Shown here: piece by piece, positions 7,924-16,139 of the stretch
Layout of the letters: every line of letters begins with the position of its first letter
Position numbering within the stretch: the first letter of the stretch is position 1
Source: Anaerolineales bacterium
GTDB taxonomy: Bacteria; Chloroflexota; Anaerolineae; Anaerolineales; Villigracilaceae
DNA length: 20,952 nucleotides
NCBI GenBank assembly: GCA_025938055.1
Contig: JAICQC010000022.1
Coordinates: 1-20,952, forward strand
Reading direction: 5' to 3'
Position numbers and translations under genes: made by a program
Notes under the pieces: model-generated
What the model saw: only the letters and a program-made list of their open reading frames with translations
Told to the model about the DNA's origin: nothing
Database searches by the model: none

Positions 7924-9921
7924 TTAAGGACAAGTGATTTCCACTACACTGGTGTCCACGTCAGTGTAGACAGGCTTTCCGCATGCAGGGAAAAAGGTCT
8001 CGGTGAAATAATCCAGAGTCTTCCGGTGCAACTTGCGGGGATCGTGATAAGCAATAAACCAGTTCGCATCCGGCTTACTCAGAACTAGGTGGGTGACGCC
8101 ATCCTGGCGGAGCTTCTCCGCCAGCAACTCGGGAGGCGGAGACCCAAACGCCAGTTGCACCGCTGTGGATTGTTCATCGTCAGGAATACAACGCTCGTCA
8201 CAATAATAGCCACGGCCATCCCATAAGAACAAGGCTTTCTCGTTGGGCTTAAGCTCTTGCTGGATATACTGAATGGCGCGAAAGCCGTAACTCATGTTCT
8301 GCAGATATTCGTTTGCCGAGCTGTTTCCACTTACATAGCTCCATGAACCCTGCTCCTGTAACCAGGCGATCTGAAATATGAGGTTAAATAGCATAAAACC
8401 AACAATTATCACAAAGCGCAAAATGTTTTTCAGGGAGACTGAAAATGTTTCCACCACGGCTCCAGCTAGAATTGACAAAAAAGCCGTCAAGGGGAGAAGA
8501 AAGCGTATTACCTGGGAATTAATTGCCCATGAGACAAAGAGCAGAACCGTGTACAGGATGATTAGATCATGTTTTCGGCTCGACATCCATCGAAATGGAA
8601 ACAAAAATGCCAGCCATAAAATCGGATGAATGAGCTCGAGCCCAATTGTTGAAAACTGTTCCTGAAACACATAAACGTTGTAGGGAAGGATGAGAAAATC
8701 CCACAAACTCTTCCCAACCCCAAAACTATATACATAATCATTAAGTACCTGAGCCTCCAGAGGTTCCCATCCAGGTCCTCCGAAGATCAGTGGATAGACT
8801 GGATTCCCAGTCCAGATCCAATTTTTCACATACCAACCACCTGCCACAATTCCAGCACTTAGTCCAAAGATAAGCAAATTGGAAAACGCCTCTTTCAGCA
8901 GCAGTTTGGGTTCCTGCAGAGACTTCCAAACAATTAGTACGCCAACAATCAGCAGCGACGGTAATGAAAGATATTTGGTGCTTGCTGCCAATCCGGACAT
9001 CACCCCTGCAAGAGCTAGCCACGTTCGAGTGTTCCGCTTGTTATCTGCTAACCATAATAAAACAAAGTACACACTCCAGAATTCGTACGAAGCCCAGGCA
9101 AAATCAATGCCGGCCCAGGTCGCCCACATCCAAAAGGCAGGCGCGCCAATGAGTATCCCGGCAGTCGTGTACGCAGCTTCGTGTCCAAAAAAACGCATGC
9201 TGAAGGCAATGCTACTCAAAATGAACAGGATTGCGTAGGTTAAATTAACAAGCTTGGCAACTGAATCCAGATCAAAGACAATACCCATCAGGAAAAGCAT
9301 TTCCCCTAGATAGGGATATGAAGAACGTAGAACCTCGGGATCAAAATAGAGTCTTCCATGTGCAAGAAACTGGCGAGGGACTTCCAAATGATAAAGTAGT
9401 GCATCATAGTCCCAGACCGGCGACAGACATTCGAGTAATAGCAAGGGGATAGAGATACAGCCAATGATTTGTAACAAAATGACATAGATACCCTTGCCTC
9501 TCCAAGAAACTGCGTCAGGCAGCCAGCCAGCACCGTTCCATCCTATTAAGGCAATAATCCCCGCACCGGCCAGCCAGAGAAAAATGGTTCCAGTGCCAAG
9601 CCAACCAGCCAAGCCCAGGATCATCACACCTGCGGAAAGGCAGCCCAAGCCGAGCAAATGTGACAGCAATCCAATTTCTGTTTTCGTGCATAGTGTGAGA
9701 TGCAAATAATTCAGAGCCAACCTGCCCAAGCCAAATGCAACCAGATTGATGTATATATAGAGAATCAAAAGGAAAGCAATTCTGCTCCAGGTTGTCCCGC
9801 CGCGCGCCTCCAGCCCAGGCTTGAGCATGATCAAACGCCAAGCCAGCAAGCTGAGGAAAATAAGGAGCAGTATTCCTCCTCGCCATAAATATCTTTTTGT
9901 ATTGCTGCTCAATGCCAGCAT
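7924..9921 (-). CDS. Large multi-pass GT-C-like glycosyltransferase
   Basis: This 665-residue integral membrane protein has about 12-13 hydrophobic segments and a soluble C-terminal domain (about 550-665). The loop after the fifth segment contains VWDYDALLYHLEVPRQFL (169-186, Asp171, Asp173, His178) and SYPYLGEML (201-209). Such an acidic D-x-D and YP pair in an outer loop is typical of GT-C enzymes related to the PMT/ArnT (GT39) families. Those families move a sugar from a lipid carrier to protein, lipid or glycan. The C-terminal domain includes WDGRGYYCDERCIPDD with two cysteines and resembles tails of other bacterial GT-C proteins. No ribosome binding site precedes the ATG; a -10-like TAGAAT ends 6 nt before it. 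It is followed by the GT87-like gene. The exact family is uncertain. Confidence 0.75.
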   Translation of the reverse strand: MLALSSNTKRYLWRGGILLLIFLSLLAWRLIMLKPGLEARGGTTWSRIAFLLILYIYINLVAFGLGRLALNYLHLTLCTKTEIGLLSHLLGLGCLSAGVMILGLAGWLGTGTIFLWLAGAGIIALIGWNGAGWLPDAVSWRGKGIYVILLQIIGCISIPLLLLECLSPVWDYDALLYHLEVPRQFLAHGRLYFDPEVLRSSYPYLGEMLFLMGIVFDLDSVAKLVNLTYAILFILSSIAFSMRFFGHEAAYTTAGILIGAPAFWMWATWAGIDFAWASYEFWSVYFVLLWLADNKRNTRTWLALAGVMSGLAASTKYLSLPSLLIVGVLIVWKSLQEPKLLLKEAFSNLLIFGLSAGIVAGGWYVKNWIWTGNPVYPLIFGGPGWEPLEAQVLNDYVYSFGVGKSLWDFLILPYNVYVFQEQFSTIGLELIHPILWLAFLFPFRWMSSRKHDLIILYTVLLFVSWAINSQVIRFLLPLTAFLSILAGAVVETFSVSLKNILRFVIIVGFMLFNLIFQIAWLQEQGSWSYVSGNSSANEYLQNMSYGFRAIQYIQQELKPNEKALFLWDGRGYYCDERCIPDDEQSTAVQLAFGSPPPELLAEKLRQDGVTHLVLSKPDANWFIAYHDPRKLHRKTLDYFTETFFPACGKPVYTDVDTSVVEITCP

Positions 9922-9927
9922 ATGGCA

Positions 9928-9954
9928 ATTCTATCAAGCATCCGGATAACTCAA
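9928..9954 (-). promoter_or_regulatory. Possible leaderless promoter for the 665-residue GT-C gene
   Basis: On the minus strand, TAGAAT (9933 to 9928) is followed by exactly 6 nt and then the ATG at 9921. TTGAGT (9954 to 9949) is a weak -35 candidate, but its 15-nt spacing is short. The transcript would begin at or next to the A of the start codon, which fits the lack of a ribosome binding site. Confidence 0.4.
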
Positions 9955-10067
9955 GTGTGGAATCGTTCACGACACCCTGTCACGAACGTGTAACCTTGCA
10001 TCAGCATACTTTTATATAGAACAATGTGATGAGAAGAATCGCCTATTTACTCCTGTTCTTCTTATAT

Positions 10068-10096
10068 TTGCAACCTGGCAATGACGAACTTATAAT
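10068..10096 (+). promoter_or_regulatory. Strong sigma-70 promoter giving a leaderless mRNA
   Basis: TTGCAA at 10068-10073 and a perfect TATAAT at 10091-10096 are separated by 17 nt. Only 6 nt (TGAACG) separate the -10 box from the ATG at 10103, so the expected transcript start coincides with the start codon. No ribosome binding site is present upstream of that ATG, consistent with a leaderless transcript. Confidence 0.65.
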
Positions 10097-10102
10097 TGAA
10101 CG

Positions 10103-11593
10103 ATGAGTGGTAGTAAATCCAAAGTATTTACACTTATAAGAGCGTTGTTCCCCAGCTTAACCGACATTATCTTTGTCGTTGTATTCATACTTGCACTCAC
10201 GTCTGGTTCACAGATGCTCAGCATTGACAGCGACCTGGGTCGCCACTTAACGATTGGGGATTATATTCTCGACAACCGCAAGATCCCCGCTCATGATCTG
10301 TTTTCCCATACCTTAGCCAATCAACCCCGTCCCCCTTATGAATGGTTATCTCAAGTTCTTTTCGCGCTCGCAAATCGTCTTCTAGGTTTGGACGGAGTGA
10401 TCGTGCTCACAGCAGTTATTATCGCCCTGACCTTTACGCTGGTATTTAGTTTTGCAGCCAACCGGTGTGGATCCCGGATCATTGCTTTCGCGATTGCACT
10501 CCTTGCAATTGGAGCATCTAGCATTCACTGGCTACCGCGCCCACATATCATTACATTTCTACTGTTGGCGGTCTGGGTCGAAAATCTCGAGCAACTGAGG
10601 ATAGGCAAGCCTGTCAAATTACTCACGTTTCCGCTGATCATGTTACTCTGGGCAAATCTACATGGCGGATTTGTATTCGGCGTTCTTGCCTGGTGTGCAT
10701 ACTTTGCAGGCTGGTTATGGACCAAATGGCAAAAAAATGCAGCCCTTCAAACCGGTTGGAAATTATTAATTGTAGGATTAACATCTCTCATCGCAAGTGT
10801 GATCACTCCTGATCTCTGGCGCAACTGGGAAGCTGTACTCAACAACAGAAGTTCTTTTATTCTCAGCCGTACGGTCGAAACGATGCCGCCTGCCCTGACA
10901 ACTCCCTCAGTTCTCCCATTCACTGTTTTGCTGATACTGACCTTCTTCCTCTTCCTGGTGAACTACAAAACTGCGTCGGCGAGTCATTTCTTTCTACTTA
11001 CAGGTCTGGGAATTATCTCCCTCTTCATGGCACGAAACATTCCTCTTTTTGCCGTTGCCTGTACGCCGATTGCATCTGAATTGACAAAGGCGTCTCTTGT
11101 CCGATTGAAAGTATGGGATCGAGTCGAAGAGCGGTTTTCAGGGTTTGGTAGACTGTCTCAATGGCACATACTTCCCCTGATAGTCACATTTTTGACAATC
11201 ATGTTTTTCGCAAACCAATATGTCGATAAAAATCAAACACTTTTTCGCTTCAATCCACAAGTCTTTCCTGTTCAGGCAATGGACTGGCTGAATGTCCACC
11301 CGCAAAGCGGCAGGATGTTCAATGAATTCAACTGGGGAGGGTATATTCTGTACCGAACGTGGCCGCAGCAGCGAGTCTTTCTCGACAGTCAGAGTGACTT
11401 CTATGGCGAGGAGCTGATGAAGGACTATGAACAGATTACATCCATACGGGGGGCCTGGGAAAACCTGCTGGAAAAGTATGGAGCGAAATGGGCCATCATT
11501 CCAGCCGACTGGCAGCTTGCCAGGGAATTGATAGCGCTGGGATGGGAGCCAGTCTATCAGGATCAGACGGCAATCGTCCTCGTTGAAAAGTAA
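10103..11593 (+). CDS. Multi-pass membrane protein, GT-C-like
   Basis: This 496-residue protein has about ten hydrophobic segments and a soluble C-terminal domain (about 385-496). The first outer loop contains LSIDSDLGRHLTIGDYIL (39-56) and HDLFSHT, then YEWLSQVLF (79-87). An acidic D-x-D plus a Glu-Trp motif in this layout is seen in a broad set of poorly described bacterial membrane proteins that look like GT-C glycosyltransferases. I therefore suggest, but cannot prove, that it transfers a sugar from a lipid carrier. The tail contains SGRMFNEFNWGGYILYR, a motif that recurs in C-terminal domains of such proteins. The gene has its own strong promoter and no ribosome binding site. It is followed 23 nt later by the second sulfatase-like gene, suggesting a shared transcript. 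Confidence 0.7.
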   Translation: MSGSKSKVFTLIRALFPSLTDIIFVVVFILALTSGSQMLSIDSDLGRHLTIGDYILDNRKIPAHDLFSHTLANQPRPPYEWLSQVLFALANRLLGLDGVIVLTAVIIALTFTLVFSFAANRCGSRIIAFAIALLAIGASSIHWLPRPHIITFLLLAVWVENLEQLRIGKPVKLLTFPLIMLLWANLHGGFVFGVLAWCAYFAGWLWTKWQKNAALQTGWKLLIVGLTSLIASVITPDLWRNWEAVLNNRSSFILSRTVETMPPALTTPSVLPFTVLLILTFFLFLVNYKTASASHFFLLTGLGIISLFMARNIPLFAVACTPIASELTKASLVRLKVWDRVEERFSGFGRLSQWHILPLIVTFLTIMFFANQYVDKNQTLFRFNPQVFPVQAMDWLNVHPQSGRMFNEFNWGGYILYRTWPQQRVFLDSQSDFYGEELMKDYEQITSIRGAWENLLEKYGAKWAIIPADWQLARELIALGWEPVYQDQTAIVLVEK

Positions 11594-11616
11594 TCCAATG
11601 CGTTGCCTGTAGGCTC

Positions 11617-13152
11617 ATGAAGAAGATACTTTACTACCTGCCCGCTTTTCTCTTTGCGACGATCGCACCCATCTATGTTTTCATCGCATACCCTGATATT
11701 CAGCTCTATGCAGGTCCCAACAGCATCTTCAGACTTGTCCTTGTTTTTGCTCTTCTTTTCGTTCTGATAGCAATTGTATCTTTTTTACTAGTACGAGAAC
11801 ATCTCCCTGCCGGATTGATCTCGTCCTGTATCGTTCTGGGAATACTTTATCCTCAATATCCATTTCTCTTTATTACGAGCGCGATTCTATTAGCTTCGGT
11901 CCTGCTGGCAGCCCTTAGAAGAGGATTCGACTTACTGCACCCTCATGTGGCATCGGTCGCGGTCAGCATTGTTATTGCCATTTATGTTGGCATGGAATAC
12001 GTCCTCGTGCGCCAATCCGTTGCTGTTTACGAAAATGTCTCGATGGTGGAAACCATTGAAACAGAGCTCTCAGCGCTCGAAAACAAAAAGCCAGATATTT
12101 ACTACATTATTCTGGATGCATATGCCGGCGAGAGCGTGTTGAGAGAACTTCATGATTTTGATAACTCAGCCTTTACCTATGCTCTTCAAGAGAGAGGGTT
12201 TATCATCCCGTCGCAGAGTCGCTCCAACTACCTACGAACGATTCACTCTCTAAACTCTTCGCTCAATATGCAGTATCTGGACGCCCTCTCGAGCACGATG
12301 GGAGATTCCCCGTTATGGTGGCCGTTACAGGAATATTTTACAGACAACGAAATACGAAGGCTCCTTGAAAACCAGGGGTATCAAACGGTTGTCGTAGCCA
12401 GCGGCTGGGATTTCACCACCATGAACAATGCAGACGTATATAAGCAACCCTATCCAATCTTCCTTACCAAGTTCGAAGAGTTTTTTATTGGGAACACAAA
12501 TTTATCTCTATTTCGTTTTTTGGAACACCTGGGAGTTTCATTTCCGGGCTATGACACCCACAGGCATATTGTATTGCAGGCATTTCAAGAACTTAAAGAG
12601 ATACCTGAACTGGACTCACCCAAATTTACATTTGTACATATTATCTCCCCACACCCGCCATTTGTATTTGACTCTAATGGAACTCCAATCGACCCCGATT
12701 ATCCGTTCACACTGGCAGATAATCGCGACTTAATTTCTCCTCCATCCAGATACCAGGAAGGTTATTTGGAGCAATTGGCATTTGTCAACGATCAGGTTCT
12801 GGGAGTAGTGGACGCGATTCTGGAAGAGTCGGTCGATCCGCCACTCATAGTTATTCAAGGAGATCATGGACCTGGCATCTTTATTGATGCTCCATCTTCA
12901 TCGCCTCCCTGCTTTGCTGAGCGGTACTCGATTTTAAATGCCTATTACCTGCCGGGGATAGACCCCGCTCTTGTCCCACAAGACATAACACCCGTGAACA
13001 CATTTCGCCTGATCTTCAATCACTACTTCGCCGCAGATCTGGAATTCCTCCCCAACCACCAATATTTTTCACCACAGGAAGCCATCCACCAATTTGAAGA
13101 TGTGACAAATCTCGTTGACAATGCCTGTATATTCCCTGGTGAGGGGCAATAG
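11617..13152 (+). CDS. Membrane-anchored sulfatase/LTA synthase-like enzyme, copy 2
   Basis: This 511-residue paralogue of the protein at 5142 has about four hydrophobic segments in residues 1-130, then the catalytic domain. Matching positions are Asp167 in IILDAYA, Thr208 in SNYLRTIHS, the His pair in FVHIISPHPPF, and Asp-His in QGDHGPG. Copies 1 and 3 have Asp-Gly-Tyr-Gly at the first site, while this copy has Asp-Ala-Tyr-Ala; the metal-binding Asp is kept. The shared pattern SNY-x2-T-x2-S-x2-S-x-LN marks all three proteins as one subfamily. The start is supported by GTAGG a few bases upstream (weak). It lies 23 nt after the 496-residue GT-C-like gene, and the two are probably cotranscribed. 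The 56-bp convergent gap to copy 3 has no convincing terminator. The substrate is unknown. Confidence 0.85.
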   Translation: MKKILYYLPAFLFATIAPIYVFIAYPDIQLYAGPNSIFRLVLVFALLFVLIAIVSFLLVREHLPAGLISSCIVLGILYPQYPFLFITSAILLASVLLAALRRGFDLLHPHVASVAVSIVIAIYVGMEYVLVRQSVAVYENVSMVETIETELSALENKKPDIYYIILDAYAGESVLRELHDFDNSAFTYALQERGFIIPSQSRSNYLRTIHSLNSSLNMQYLDALSSTMGDSPLWWPLQEYFTDNEIRRLLENQGYQTVVVASGWDFTTMNNADVYKQPYPIFLTKFEEFFIGNTNLSLFRFLEHLGVSFPGYDTHRHIVLQAFQELKEIPELDSPKFTFVHIISPHPPFVFDSNGTPIDPDYPFTLADNRDLISPPSRYQEGYLEQLAFVNDQVLGVVDAILEESVDPPLIVIQGDHGPGIFIDAPSSSPPCFAERYSILNAYYLPGIDPALVPQDITPVNTFRLIFNHYFAADLEFLPNHQYFSPQEAIHQFEDVTNLVDNACIFPGEGQ

Positions 13153-13208
13153 GGACGATAGCGGCCACCGAACCGGGTACAGAATTGTAGATTTGCGGTG
13201 AACTACAC

Positions 13209-14741
13209 TTAAGGCGGCTCACATGTTTCATTACGCCTGGTTGTTACGTCCTCAAAATCATAGAAGGACACGGGTTTTTCATAGAAGTATTGCCGACTCT
13301 CAAGGATTGGCAGCCTGGCATCAAAATACTCATTAAAAATTATTCTGAAGATGTTGACGGCAGAGATATCAGAAGGGATGGAATTTGGATCTACATCCGG
13401 GAGATAATAACCTGCAAAGATAGAAAACCGCTCCTTGATACATGTATTTTCTGAGGAGGCAAAATCGACAAGCATCCCCGGGCCATGGTCTGCCTGAATG
13501 ATAATAATGGGAGGCGTTTTCGAGTTGGCAAGGATGGACTCGACAATAGTTACCATATTTGTGTTTACAAACCGCAATTGGCTCAAATACATCTTTCGAT
13601 ATTCTTCTCCTGATCCGCTATATTCATCGGCATCCTTGAAGCTAAACGAATCCTGAATATCGACAGGATTACCGTTTTCATCAAACACAAATGGTGGATG
13701 CGGGGAAATAATGTGCGCAACCACAAACTTGGGTCCGGGCAGTTTAGGCAAATCAGCCAGGATCTCAAAATTATATCGAACTGAGTGTCGATGTGTTTCA
13801 AACGAGGGAACCCCGACAAATCGATCCATGAGCGGCTCGAATAGCTGCAGAGGAGTGCTGTCAAGCAGGAATCCTTCAAAATCATTCAACATCACCGGGT
13901 AGGGCTGGAAGTACAAATCGGTCGTCGGGTTATCCGTGATGCTCCAGTTGGTGCTAATCGAAACTGTCCTATAACCTTGTTGTTCAAGAAACGCCCGGAC
14001 ACGACCATGATCAATAAACGGGCTCATTAACCAACGTTGATAGTTTTGCTCCAGTCCCGGAGCGAAGGATGGCACATAATCCATATTAAGAATGGAGGCC
14101 ACGGAGAGATGTGTCGCAGGGTAGTTGGAAACTGCGGAGGGTGGAATAATAAAGCCCTGCTCCTCCAGATATGTCGTAAACTTTGTATTATCAAACCGGT
14201 AAAGCTCCTGCAGAACATCTGCCCTCCCATAGCCGTCGAGGATAATTAGATAAATATCACGCTGTGGGGTTGAAGGAGCAATGAGAGAATACGTCTTCGC
14301 TTTTGAGACACTCTGTTGATAGTGATCCCACGGCACGGTGGAAAGCAATCTGCTCATGAGGAAAATGGAGAAACCAGTAAAAAACAGGCTAATGGCAAAT
14401 AACAACAGCAGGAAGTGCCCCGCATTGACTTTAATCCTTCTAAAGCGCAGAAATAACAGCCAAAGAATGGCAGTCATCAGAGCGAACAGCGATGCAGTCG
14501 AAAAGAAAGAGGATGAAAAGTAAAAACCCGCTACGAAAACTGTAAGCAGTAGAGACACCCATATTAAGTCACGCAGCACCAGATAGAGGGGCAAAAACAA
14601 AAAAAGCAAGAGTGCCCATAGAGCCAGTAACGGACGAACGATTTGTACTGGGGATGCAACAATTATGGCTACATAATTGAGTTGAAGAAGAGAGGCAAGC
14701 GTAAATAAAAAAGGAGTCAGGACTCCGATGCGTTTCATCAT
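13209..14741 (-). CDS. Membrane-anchored sulfatase/LTA synthase-like enzyme, copy 3
   Basis: This is the third paralogue, 510 residues, with about five hydrophobic segments in residues 5-132 followed by the catalytic domain. Key positions are Asp169 in IILDGYGRADVL, Thr210 in SNYPATHLS, the His pair in VAHIISPHPPF, and Asp-His in QADHGPG. The region ENTCIKERFSIFAGYYLP is also shared with copy 1 (ENTCLFERSSILSAYYLP), so copies 1 and 3 look closest there. Two adjacent ATGs (14741, 14738) are possible starts and neither has a clear ribosome binding site. It is on the same strand as the oxidase operon, 81 bp after ctaB. That gap has no recognisable terminator, so read-through from the oxidase operon is possible. 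The role is probably extracytoplasmic envelope modification, by family inference. Confidence 0.85.
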   Translation of the reverse strand: MMKRIGVLTPFLFTLASLLQLNYVAIIVASPVQIVRPLLALWALLLFLFLPLYLVLRDLIWVSLLLTVFVAGFYFSSSFFSTASLFALMTAILWLLFLRFRRIKVNAGHFLLLLFAISLFFTGFSIFLMSRLLSTVPWDHYQQSVSKAKTYSLIAPSTPQRDIYLIILDGYGRADVLQELYRFDNTKFTTYLEEQGFIIPPSAVSNYPATHLSVASILNMDYVPSFAPGLEQNYQRWLMSPFIDHGRVRAFLEQQGYRTVSISTNWSITDNPTTDLYFQPYPVMLNDFEGFLLDSTPLQLFEPLMDRFVGVPSFETHRHSVRYNFEILADLPKLPGPKFVVAHIISPHPPFVFDENGNPVDIQDSFSFKDADEYSGSGEEYRKMYLSQLRFVNTNMVTIVESILANSKTPPIIIIQADHGPGMLVDFASSENTCIKERFSIFAGYYLPDVDPNSIPSDISAVNIFRIIFNEYFDARLPILESRQYFYEKPVSFYDFEDVTTRRNETCEPP

Positions 14742-14822
14742 GGGGTGAGCCGCAAAGGCTATGACTGGTTTGGCACGCCTGGAAAGATTTTCATCTATGC
14801 CTAGTTTTTGACATCCTATGAG

Positions 14823-16139
14823 TTACAGCACCGCATCGATCATGATCGCCAGGAAGATAAACACCAGATACGTACTGGACCACTTATACATGCGCCAGGC
14901 AACCTTGTTGCCGCCCTGCTTCCAGACTGTCCAGGCAGCATAGATTAAGGCGCCGCCCAATACCAGTGATGAGATCAGATAGAGGTTACCCGCAAGATCG
15001 AGGATTGGCAGAAGCAGGGTGACAATCACTAGTTCAATCGTGTACACCAGGATCTGCCGGCGTGTTTCCAGCTCCCCGCGCACGACCGGCAGCATAGGCA
15101 CACCAGCCCGTTCATAATCCTTCATGCGGACAATTGCCAGTGCCCAGAAGTGAGGTGGTGTCCACATGAAGATGATGGCAAAGAGGAGCCAGGCTGTCCA
15201 ATCCAAATGACCCGTTGCCGCAGCGTAACCGACCATGGGCGGAATCGCCCCTGCCCCACCTCCGATGACAATATTTTGCACGGTCGCTTTCTTGAGCCAG
15301 AGACTGTACAAGATCACATAGTAGATGATTCCGGCAAGGGATAGCAGCGCTGCCAGTCCATTCACAAAGCAAGCCAGGACATAATAGCTAGTCAGCGAAA
15401 GCCCCAGCCCGAACGCCAGCCCTTCGGCATCCGTAAGACGTCCATCTGCAAGAGGGCGCTTCGCCGTGCGCTGCATGTTTTTATCCAGTTCACGGTCGAT
15501 GTATTGATTCAGCGCGCTGGAACCGCCCGCTGCCAGGGCGCCTCCGATCAAGGTCCAGACTGTGAGCGAGAACGACGGCCATGCTTTTCCACCGATAACA
15601 AGTCCACCGTACGTCGTAATCAACAATAATCCAACAATCAAGGGTTTCGACAAGGCAACAAAATCTATTGCGCGCTGCCGCCTGTCCAGCCTGGCACTCT
15701 TTTCGTTTGTACCAGCCAGGACACCCGACGTGTAGACGAGCAGCAGAAGCGAGACCCACAGGGCAATTGTTGTCAGCGTGTGGAGGAAAACAAGATGAGG
15801 CGGATACGCCTGGATCACCTGCATCGCCCCCACCAGTGCCTGCCCGAAGAACATCACGCCAAGGATTGTTGTCAAAGGCAGAAGCACTTTCTGGTGACGC
15901 TGCTCCCACCACGCCTGGCGCAATACAAAAATCATCAAAACCGACGCGACGCCGACCAGAAAGATGTGTGCCTGCTTGAGCCATCCCAAAGGGTGGCTTG
16001 GCGTGCAAAGAGGAAATCCATCACAGTATGCAATCGCCCCGGTGAGGACCACAACCCGGCCCATAATGGTGAGAGCCAGCACGACAAAAAATAAGGTCAG
16101 CACCCAGCGCGCAAAAGAGGGCTTGAGCGAGTATTTCAT
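14823..16139 (-). CDS. ctaB: Heme O synthase CtaB with N-terminal half-size heme A synthase-like domain
   Basis: The C-terminal part (about 155-438) is protoheme IX farnesyltransferase, which makes heme O. It shows Asn211, Asp215 and Asp219 in NQYIDRELD, the KRPLADGRL motif (228-235) and DYERAGVPMLPVVRG (341-355). The first ~145 residues form four membrane helices resembling one half of CtaA/COX15 heme A synthase. They include MGRVVVLTG, a cysteine pair (Cys39, Cys45, in YCDGFPLC), His58 in the second helix and His120 in the fourth. A fusion would join both heme-modifying steps in one protein. The start at 16139 is chosen because it forms an ATGA overlap with the SURF1 stop and has AGG 6 nt upstream; an ATG at 16211 would overlap SURF1 by 76 bp. 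The CtaB assignment is very sure; activity of the small domain is inference. Confidence 0.93.
   Translation of the reverse strand: MKYSLKPSFARWVLTLFFVVLALTIMGRVVVLTGAIAYCDGFPLCTPSHPLGWLKQAHIFLVGVASVLMIFVLRQAWWEQRHQKVLLPLTTILGVMFFGQALVGAMQVIQAYPPHLVFLHTLTTIALWVSLLLLVYTSGVLAGTNEKSARLDRRQRAIDFVALSKPLIVGLLLITTYGGLVIGGKAWPSFSLTVWTLIGGALAAGGSSALNQYIDRELDKNMQRTAKRPLADGRLTDAEGLAFGLGLSLTSYYVLACFVNGLAALLSLAGIIYYVILYSLWLKKATVQNIVIGGGAGAIPPMVGYAAATGHLDWTAWLLFAIIFMWTPPHFWALAIVRMKDYERAGVPMLPVVRGELETRRQILVYTIELVIVTLLLPILDLAGNLYLISSLVLGGALIYAAWTVWKQGGNKVAWRMYKWSSTYLVFIFLAIMIDAVL

Noticed and set aside
13170..13208. Short imperfect inverted repeat (TGTAG...CTACA, 12-nt loop) between the convergent genes as a bidirectional terminator
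   Set aside because: Only about 7 of 8 pairs, a long loop and no T-run on either strand; too weak to call.
5142..14741. Mobile element or defence island in the AT-rich block
   Set aside because: No transposase, integrase, nuclease, toxin-antitoxin pair, tRNA target or flanking repeat was found; the genes are envelope enzymes.
14742..14822. Promoter or terminator between ctaB and the third sulfatase-like gene
   Set aside because: A TTGACA is present only in plus orientation with no gene to serve, and no stem-loop or good minus-strand promoter is visible.
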